11,967 nt of DNA from CAYXXN01 sp964469055 (GTDB lineage: Bacteria > Acidobacteriota > Thermoanaerobaculia > Multivoradales > JAHEKO01). The stretch is from contig CAYXXN010000087.1 of NCBI GenBank assembly GCA_964469055.1, positions 1 to 11,967 on the forward strand, read 5' to 3'. Both the position numbers and the translations under genes were made by a program. How positions within the stretch are numbered: the first letter of the stretch is position 1; each line of letters starts with the position of its first letter. The notes below the pieces were generated by a model. That model had not been told where the DNA came from. It did no database searches and saw only the letters and a list, made by a program, of their open reading frames with translations. Positions 1 to 4,531 of the stretch are shown piece after piece.

Positions 1-1278
1 CTGTACTTCGAGAACCTCTCGGGCGCGAAGGAGGACGAGTACCTGCGCGACGGCATCACCGAAGACATCATCACCGAGCTGTCGAAGATCGAGGACTTGA
101 AGATCAACCCGCGCTCGACGGTGCTCGTCTTTCGCGACAAGCCCGTGACCTCGGTCCAGGTGGGGCAGCAGCTCGGCGCCGCGTACGTCCTCGAGGGAAG
201 CCTGCGCCGCGCGGAGGATCGGTTGCGGATCACGACCCAGTTGGTCGACGCCCGTTCGGGCTATCCGGTCTGGTCCGAACGGTACGACCGGCAAATGAAG
301 GACGTCTTCGAGGTTCAGGACGAGATCGCGGAGAAGATCGCGGCGGCTCTGCGGATCAAGCTTTCCCCTCAGGAGGAGGCAGCTCTGGCCGCGAAGCCCA
401 CGGAGAACCTCCAGGCTTACGATCTCTACCTCCGCGGCAGGAGCTACGCCAGGCGTCTGACGCGCCAGGACCTCGAGTTCGCGCTCCAGATGTTCAAGGA
501 CGCAGTGGCCCAGGACCCGGAGTTCGCGCTGGCCCACGCCGCGATCGCCAATCTCTGCGCCTTCTTCTTCGGTCATTACGATCGCCAACAGCTGTGGCTC
601 GATCGCGCCCGGGCGGCGTCCGAGAAGGCGGTGTCACTCCGACCCGAGCTGCCCGAGGTCATGGTGGCACAGGCGTGGATCCTCTACTGCCGCGGCGAGT
701 ACGCGGACGCCGCGCGGATCGTCCGCTCAGTCATCTCGCGAAAGCGCGAATGCGAGGGCGCCTTCTACCTCCTGCTACGATGCCTCTTCGCTTCGGGGCA
801 GTACCAAGAAGTCGCGGACGTTGCCGACGAGGCGATCGTAGCCAGCGGCGCGGACTACAACGTCTACGTCCCGATCCTGAATTCGCTCGGCGCCCTGGCC
901 AAGGCGGAGGCGCTTCGGAACATCCGCAATCGAGCGCTCCAGGCGTTCGAGGCGCATCTCCGGCAAGTCCCCGAGGACGCACGGGCGCGCAGCCTGCTGG
1001 CTTCTTACTACGCAGAGGAGGGCCGCCCGGAGGATGCTGCTCGGGAGGCGGCGCTGGCGATGACCCTGCGCCCGAACGAGGCCTCGATCCTCTACAACGT
1101 CGCCTGCACCTACTGCCTGCTGAAGCAGAAGACCGAGGCGTTGGACGCCATCTCCAAGGCCTGGCGCGCCGGCTTCAAGGACGCCGATTGGGCGCGCCGC
1201 GACCCCGACCTCGCGCTCCTGCACGGCGACCCGGAGTTCGAGCGGCTCTATCCCGAGAAGCCTGCGGACAGCGGCTGA
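1..1278 (+). CDS. TolB-like/FlgO-like domain plus TPR protein, 5' end outside window (probable C-terminal part of a kinase- or regulator-type TPR protein)
   Basis: The frame is open from base 1 to a TGA at 1276-1278, so 425 residues are visible and the true start lies upstream. Visible residues 1-115 form the TolB-N/FlgO-like domain found in many TPR regulators: FENLSG near the start, DGITEDIITELSKI at about 18-30, then a YVLEGSLRR-type segment and the WSERYDR motif at about 91-97. From about residue 139 to the end the protein is helical with TPR-like repeats (for example around AYDLYLRGR, and a VACTYCLLKQ unit near the C-terminus). It ends with the DPDLALLHGDPEFERLYP pattern common in acidobacterial TPR proteins. 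In such proteins the N-terminus is often a Ser/Thr kinase or a winged-helix DNA-binding domain, but that part is not visible. No membrane segment is seen in the visible part. It is convergent with the Ig-like protein gene, with 68 bases between them. Confidence 0.9.
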   Translation: MYFENLSGAKEDEYLRDGITEDIITELSKIEDLKINPRSTVLVFRDKPVTSVQVGQQLGAAYVLEGSLRRAEDRLRITTQLVDARSGYPVWSERYDRQMKDVFEVQDEIAEKIAAALRIKLSPQEEAALAAKPTENLQAYDLYLRGRSYARRLTRQDLEFALQMFKDAVAQDPEFALAHAAIANLCAFFFGHYDRQQLWLDRARAASEKAVSLRPELPEVMVAQAWILYCRGEYADAARIVRSVISRKRECEGAFYLLLRCLFASGQYQEVADVADEAIVASGADYNVYVPILNSLGALAKAEALRNIRNRALQAFEAHLRQVPEDARARSLLASYYAEEGRPEDAAREAALAMTLRPNEASILYNVACTYCLLKQKTEALDAISKAWRAGFKDADWARRDPDLALLHGDPEFERLYPEKPADSG

Positions 1279-1303
1279 GGGGCGCCGTCGTTAGCAGCGC
1301 CCC
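1279..1303. terminator. GC hairpin between convergent genes, possible bidirectional terminator
   Basis: A perfect 7-bp stem, GGGGCGC (1279-1285) with GCGCCCC (1297-1303), closes an 11-nt loop. It starts directly after the TGA of the TPR gene and lies 43 bases beyond the stop of the convergent Ig-like gene. Neither strand has a U-tract after it, so it is not a classical intrinsic terminator. Its position in a 68-base convergent gap is the main argument for a termination or 3'-end-protection role. Confidence 0.35.
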
Positions 1304-1346
1304 GAGCAGAAGAGTCCGCGCGGTCGGGCGTTGCACTTCGGAGATC

Positions 1347-2795
1347 CTAGAGAATGGGGCCGCTCGAGGAGACGAGGATGCCTACGCTGTCGGAACTGGT
1401 GAGGCCCCCCGAGTCGGTCGCCTCGAAGGTCACTCGGTAGTAGACGTCGTTCGTCGCCGCCGTGAAGGTCACCGCCGGCGCCAGAGTGTCGGTGACGGGC
1501 GCCGGGTTGGGCACCGGCGGCGTCGGGTCGGGGGCCCCGCCCGGACCATCGAGGGCCGCGAAGGTCCAGCGGATGTCGAGGTCGGGCGGCATGTCCTCGG
1601 CGTCCAAGGCGGTCGCGAGGAACGGGCTCGCCTCGCCGGCGAAGACGATCCAGGCGAGCTGGGGCTGGGACGACTGCAGTCGGTCCGGCTGCCGAATCAC
1701 CACCACCGGCGGCGTGTTGCCGGTCGAGGGAACCACCCGGACCTGGTGCTCGGCTTGCGATTCGCTCACCCCATCGCTGGCGGTCAGCCGGATCAACACC
1801 GGATCGGCGGGGGCGGAGAACGCCGTCATCAAACTGCTGCCCGTTCCCAGCGCCTGGAACGGCCCGCCCGGCGCGAGCTGGGCCGACCACGAGAGGGCGC
1901 TGCCCGAGAGAAACCCCGCGTCCGGATCCACGGCGTTACCCTCGAGCAGCACGGGGCCACCGGCGACCAGGGTGGCGCCCGCCGCCGGCAGGAAGATGTG
2001 CGGCGTCTCGGGGGGTCGGTTGGCCACCGCGATGTCCAGGGTCGCCTCGCCCACCAGCCCTCCGCTGTCGGTGACGGTCGCCGTGACGTGGTGGCTCCCC
2101 GCCAGCAGGTTGGTGGCGAAGACCGTCCGGCTGGCTGGCCGCGGGCCGCTGATGAGGCCCTGCAGGTTCGACGTGAAGACGATGCGCTCCGGCGGGAAGT
2201 CGGGCGAGTCCTCGTCGACGATGTCGGCGCTGAGCATGACTGTCTGGCCGAAGGGGAACATGGGTCCGAAGGGCGCCTGGAGCGTCACCACCGGGGCGTT
2301 GTTGCCGCAGGCGTCCTTGCGCAGCTTGACCGTCCTGCCCTGCGCGGCGGCGACCAGCTCGAGGCCGTCGGCCGAGAGCGTCGCGTTGCCCTGCTGCTCG
2401 CCGAGCCCCGGAGCCGCGGCGGCGAAGCGCGCCTGGCCCCGCGCCGTGACCGTAGCGGCCAGCGCGAGCACGCCGCGCTCGCCGTCGAGGACAAAGCCGC
2501 CACTGCCCCGGAGCACGCCCCCCGTGGGCTCCGTCAGATGGTCGAGGCGGATCTTCATGTCCCGCAGCGTCACGCAGGGATCCGGCCAGAGCGGGATCGA
2601 CTTGCAGAACTCCTTCGGCGAGGGCTGACAGAAGGTGCCGAAGAAGCGCAGGTCGGTGGGCCCGGTGACCAGAGGCGGGGGCAGCTCCAGGACCTCCGCG
2701 AACTCGCCGATCAGGCCGCCGTGGATCGGCTGCGCCCAGACCGTGATCGGGGCGAGGAGGAGAACGCACCCGGCCAGGCACGCGATGGACCTCAC
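1347..2795 (-). CDS. Exported protein with N-terminal beta module and three Ig/PKD-like domains
   Basis: 482 residues from a GTG start. The N-terminus has a charged residue, the hydrophobic stretch LAGCVLLLAPITVW and a likely signal peptidase I site after WA (residue 21), so the protein is exported. Residues 76-160 resemble the module in the two upstream operon proteins (LRGSGG at 95-100, LSADG at 140-144). Three Ig- or PKD-like domains follow at about 166-259, 260-356 and 360-477. Each opens with an N-x-P-P or N-A-P type linker (NNAPVV, NRPPE, NTPPVV), and two end in a TDSGGL-containing strand (242-247 and 460-465). The start is chosen because GTGA overlaps the upstream stop, GGGGGA lies about 5 bases before it, and the signal peptide follows directly; longer in-frame extensions run through the upstream gene and lack a signal. 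It is the last gene of the three-gene operon. Likely role: adhesion or structural surface protein, by inference only. Confidence 0.85.
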   Translation of the reverse strand: MRSIACLAGCVLLLAPITVWAQPIHGGLIGEFAEVLELPPPLVTGPTDLRFFGTFCQPSPKEFCKSIPLWPDPCVTLRDMKIRLDHLTEPTGGVLRGSGGFVLDGERGVLALAATVTARGQARFAAAAPGLGEQQGNATLSADGLELVAAAQGRTVKLRKDACGNNAPVVTLQAPFGPMFPFGQTVMLSADIVDEDSPDFPPERIVFTSNLQGLISGPRPASRTVFATNLLAGSHHVTATVTDSGGLVGEATLDIAVANRPPETPHIFLPAAGATLVAGGPVLLEGNAVDPDAGFLSGSALSWSAQLAPGGPFQALGTGSSLMTAFSAPADPVLIRLTASDGVSESQAEHQVRVVPSTGNTPPVVVIRQPDRLQSSQPQLAWIVFAGEASPFLATALDAEDMPPDLDIRWTFAALDGPGGAPDPTPPVPNPAPVTDTLAPAVTFTAATNDVYYRVTFEATDSGGLTSSDSVGILVSSSGPIL

Positions 2796-3292
2796 GGCAT
2801 TCCCCCGCTCGGCATGAAGGGCAGGCTGATGCCGAGCGACTCGCAGGTTTGGACTGGGTCGCATCGCACGAGGTCGTTGGCAGAGACGAAGGGGGCACCC
2901 TGCTGGTCGCTCACGTCGACCGACGTCGCGATCAACGCCCCGGCCGGATCGCGCACCACCTTGACGACGAAGGAGGGCCTGCCGCTGGTCGGCATCGCGG
3001 TGAGGACCGCTTCCTCGCGCACGTCTTGAACGCTGCCCGCCAGTGTTGCCAGGGTGGTGGGACCGATTCCCACCAGCACACAGCCGGTCAATGTCAGGCT
3101 GTCGGGCGGACCCGGGGCCTCGAGCACCAGGATCAGTTTGCTGCCGCCCGCGGGATCGCTGATCGCCCCGCTGAAGCAACCGGCAAAGAAGCTGTTCCAG
3201 TCGGTCGGCGACAGAGGCACACTGAACCCGCAGTTCGCCCAGTAGATCGTCAAGCCAAGGACGACCCCCGCGAGGAGGACCCTGCGAATCAC
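2792..3292 (-). CDS. Small exported protein, middle gene of the secreted three-gene operon
   Basis: 166 residues. The N-terminus MIRRVLLAGVVLGLTIYWA is a signal peptide or N-terminal anchor. Cys21 is preceded by WAN, which does not fit a lipobox, so a lipoprotein is not called. Residues about 36-144 are rich in beta-type sequence and look like a diverged copy of the module in the upstream lipoprotein: GCFSG at 38-42, a LILVLEA strand, LTG at 68-70, LAGSV at 84-88, and RDPAG at 114-118. Five cysteines (21, 39, 71, 144, 150) could form disulfides after export. The GTG start overlaps the TGA of the upstream gene as GTGA, with GGGAG 5 bases ahead; the stop overlaps the next gene in the same way, so translation of all three is probably coupled. 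I recognise no named family and cannot assign a function. Confidence 0.8.
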   Translation of the reverse strand: MIRRVLLAGVVLGLTIYWANCGFSVPLSPTDWNSFFAGCFSGAISDPAGGSKLILVLEAPGPPDSLTLTGCVLVGIGPTTLATLAGSVQDVREEAVLTAMPTSGRPSFVVKVVRDPAGALIATSVDVSDQQGAPFVSANDLVRCDPVQTCESLGISLPFMPSGGMP

Positions 3293-3948
3293 CGAGGCTC
3301 CCTGCGCCGCAGCGTCAAGGGCTCGCCGAAGCCGCGCACGGTGAGCGAGCCGCCATCGGCCGCGAGCTCCGCCTGAAAGCGCACCTGGCTGCCGTCGGAG
3401 AAGGTGACGACCCCGCTAGCCGTGCCGGGTCCGGTGGCACGACCGCTCACCCCCACAGGGTCGCCGGCGACGACGCCGAAGCCGGCCAAGAGCTCACCGC
3501 GCTGCATCAGAGTGACCTCCGCCAGCGACGCCCGCTCGACCTGCGCGAGATAGCGGCCGGCAAACGGGCCGCTCGCGCCCGCCGGCGGCGTGCCGCCGCG
3601 CTCCAGGGTGAGTGGCTCCTGCCCTTGCCGCTCGAGGATGACCCGCTCGCCGTCGGCCGACAGGCTCACCTCGACCAGCTCGGCCGAGCCGTCGGCATGC
3701 ACCAGCGAGCCGACGCCCCGCCAGCTCACCGCCCCGGCCACCATGATCGGCGCCCCGCCGATCGAGCCTTCGCCCCGAAACGCCTCGGCCTCTTCCACGA
3801 AAGAGACGACGACCGCCTCGCCGGCGGCGGTCGCGCCGCTGAACGGGCCGACAAGGGTCTGCCGCTGGACACTCAGGCTCGGCGCACAGCCGATGAGCCC
3901 GATGACCAACAACACAGCTCGCCACTCGCGCCCGGCTGGTCTCGACAT
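3289..3948 (-). CDS. Lipoprotein with two tandem copies of a beta-rich module, first gene of the secreted operon
   Basis: 219 residues. The N-terminus has Arg residues, the hydrophobic run AVLLVIGLIG and then Cys21 in the lipobox LIGC, so it should be a lipidated envelope protein. The rest is an internal duplication. Copy 1 runs from GPFSG (34-38) to EPLTLERG (111-118); copy 2 runs from GPFAG (127-131) to EPLTLRR (209-215). Matching landmarks are HADGS/FSDGS and LSADG/LAADG. Each copy is ~85 residues and predicted beta-rich by its alternating pattern. No Shine-Dalgarno precedes the ATG; a possible promoter lies just upstream. The gene sits 127 bases downstream of the tRNA cluster, on the same strand. 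I recognise no named family. The lipocalin-like or streptavidin-like appearance of the G-x-F-x-G opening is suggestive only. Confidence 0.82.
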   Translation of the reverse strand: MSRPAGREWRAVLLVIGLIGCAPSLSVQRQTLVGPFSGATAAGEAVVVSFVEEAEAFRGEGSIGGAPIMVAGAVSWRGVGSLVHADGSAELVEVSLSADGERVILERQGQEPLTLERGGTPPAGASGPFAGRYLAQVERASLAEVTLMQRGELLAGFGVVAGDPVGVSGRATGPGTASGVVTFSDGSQVRFQAELAADGGSLTVRGFGEPLTLRRREPR

Positions 3949-3958
3949 TTGTGGAACG

Positions 3959-3988
3959 ATCCTAACGAGCTTCGCCTCGCGCCCGCAA
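3959..3988 (-). promoter_or_regulatory. Possible promoter of the three-gene secreted operon
   Basis: On the minus strand, TTGCGG (3983-3988) is separated by 18 bases from TAGGAT (3959-3964), and the lipoprotein ATG begins 10 bases after the hexamer. The predicted transcript would have a leader of only about 3 bases, consistent with the absence of a Shine-Dalgarno. The -35 overlaps the loop of the hairpin at 3976-3997. The match is weak and the operon could also be read through from the tRNA promoter. Confidence 0.3.
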
Positions 3989-3997
3989 GGACGCGAG
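3976..3997. other. 9-bp hairpin between tRNA cluster and secreted operon
   Basis: Plus-strand CTCGCGCCC (3976-3984), GCAA loop, GGACGCGAG (3989-3997). On the minus strand this is a 9-bp stem with one U-G pair and a UUGC tetraloop. It lies 78 bases beyond the 3' end of tRNA-Arg(CCG). No U-run follows on the minus strand. It could mark the 3' end of the tRNA transcript by a Rho-dependent or processing route, but this is not proven. Confidence 0.35.
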
Positions 3998-4075
3998 CCA
4001 CACTACTGCCGAGAATCGAGCCGCACGGCGGCCGGTAGGGCGAGGAGTGCTCGGGGCGGTCACGCGCCGCGTACG

Positions 4076-4152
4076 TGGTGCGCCCTAGAGGATTCGAACC
4101 TCTGACCTACAGCTCCGGAGGCTGTCGCTCTATCCAGCTGAGCTAAGGGCGC
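4076..4152 (-). tRNA. tRNA-Arg (anticodon CCG)
   Basis: 77 nt including encoded CCA (4076-4078). The acceptor GCGCCCT pairs with AGGGCGC (4080-4086). The D-arm is GCTC/GAGC, the anticodon stem ACAGC/GCTGT closes the loop CTCCGGA giving CCG, and the T-arm is AGAGG-TTCGAAT-CCTCT. It is the last gene of the four-tRNA cluster, only 6 bases after tRNA-His, so the two must be cut from one transcript. It reads CGG codons for arginine. Confidence 0.97.
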
Positions 4153-4158
4153 GGGGTG

Positions 4159-4234
4159 TGGGGTGAGTGAAGGGACTCGAACCCTCAACGACTTGAGCCA
4201 CAGTCAAGCGCTCTACCATTGAGCTACACTCACC
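4159..4234 (-). tRNA. tRNA-His (anticodon GTG)
   Basis: 76 nt including encoded CCA (4159-4161). The acceptor GTGAGTG pairs with CACTCAC. An encoded extra G at position -1 (4234) faces C73 (4162), the identity element of histidine tRNAs. The anticodon stem CTTGA/TCAAG closes the loop CTGTGGC. The T-arm is GAGGG-TTCGAGT-CCCTT with a G-U pair. Confidence 0.97.
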
Positions 4235-4242
4235 ATCGCTTC

Positions 4243-4264
4243 AAAACAACTCGAACGTCGTTCG
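4243..4264 (-). terminator. Small hairpin followed by a U-rich run between tRNA-Arg(TCT) and tRNA-His
   Basis: On the minus strand, CGAAC-GAC-GTTCG (4264 down to 4252) forms a 5-bp stem. Two bases later comes TTGTTTT (4249 down to 4243), unusually T-rich for this GC-rich window. It lies in the 51-base spacer between two tRNAs of one cluster. The stem is short, so it may be a partial terminator or attenuator, or only a processing element. Confidence 0.3.
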
Positions 4265-4285
4265 TCGACATCCGTGATTCCCTCT

Positions 4286-4363
4286 TGGCCTGCCTGGAGG
4301 GATTCGAACCCCCGACCAACGGCTTAGAAGGCCGCTGCTCTATCCGGACTGAGCTACAGGCAG
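4286..4363 (-). tRNA. tRNA-Arg (anticodon TCT)
   Basis: 78 nt including encoded CCA (4286-4288). The acceptor CTGCCTG pairs perfectly with CAGGCAG, with discriminator G73. The D-arm is GCTC/GAGC with an AGTCCGGATA loop, the anticodon stem GCGGC/GCCGT (with G-U) closes the loop CTTCTAA giving TCT, and the T-arm is GGGGG-TTCGAAT-CCCTC (one G-U pair). It decodes AGA/AGG arginine codons, which are rare in GC-rich genomes. Confidence 0.96.
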
Positions 4364-4368
4364 CCGGG

Positions 4369-4384
4369 GCCGCGGGGCCGCGGC
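4369..4384. other. GC hairpin in the spacer between tRNA-Pro and tRNA-Arg(TCT)
   Basis: GCCGCG (4369-4374) and CGCGGC (4379-4384) form a 6-bp all-GC stem over the 4-base loop GGGC, inside the 44-base spacer between the two tRNAs. No U-tract follows. It may isolate the folding of the two tRNAs or guide processing of the precursor. Confidence 0.3.
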
Positions 4385-4407
4385 TCGGAGGCATCCGCCG
4401 GGCGTTG

Positions 4408-4484
4408 TGGTCGGGGCGCCCAGATTTGAACTGGGGACCCCCTGCGCCCAAGGCAGGTGCGCTACCGGGCTGCGCTACGCCCCG
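4408..4484 (-). tRNA. tRNA-Pro (anticodon TGG)
   Basis: 77 nt including encoded CCA (4408-4410). The acceptor CGGGGCG pairs with CGCCCCG, with discriminator A73. The D-arm is GCGC/GCGC, the anticodon stem CCTGC/GCAGG closes the loop CTTGGGC giving TGG, and the T-arm is CCCAG-TTCAAAT-CTGGG. It is the first gene of the cluster, 11 bases after the -10 hexamer. Confidence 0.97.
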
Positions 4485-4495
4485 ACGGGCGGCTC

Positions 4496-4524
4496 AGTGT
4501 ACGGGCGCCGCGCGGACCTGTCAA
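4496..4524 (-). promoter_or_regulatory. Promoter of the tRNA cluster (housekeeping sigma type)
   Basis: On the minus strand, a perfect -35 TTGACA (4519-4524) is followed by exactly 17 bases and a -10 TACACT (4496-4501). tRNA-Pro starts 11 bases later, leaving a leader of about 4-5 bases. The segment between -10 and the tRNA is GC-rich (GAGCCGCCCGT), the discriminator type associated with stringent control of stable RNA genes. The -35 lies 7 bases after the stop codon of the 904-residue protein gene. Confidence 0.8.
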
Positions 4525-4531
4525 TTTGCAG

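Noticed and set aside
594..3029. Long plus-strand open frame running across the TPR gene and the Ig-like protein gene
   Set aside because: It is highly Arg/Gly-rich low-complexity translation without domains, and overlaps genes with signal peptides, domain motifs and coupled starts. Such frames are common shadows in GC-rich DNA.
3230..3292. Lipoprotein call for the middle operon gene at Cys21
   Set aside because: The residues before the cysteine (WAN) do not fit a lipobox; a normal signal peptide or anchor fits better.
4219..4451. Short open frames on both strands across the tRNA cluster
   Set aside because: They consist of translated tRNA sequence.
3949..4486. Integrative element or attachment site at the tRNA cluster
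   Set aside because: No integrase, no transposase and no second copy of a tRNA 3' end were seen in the window.
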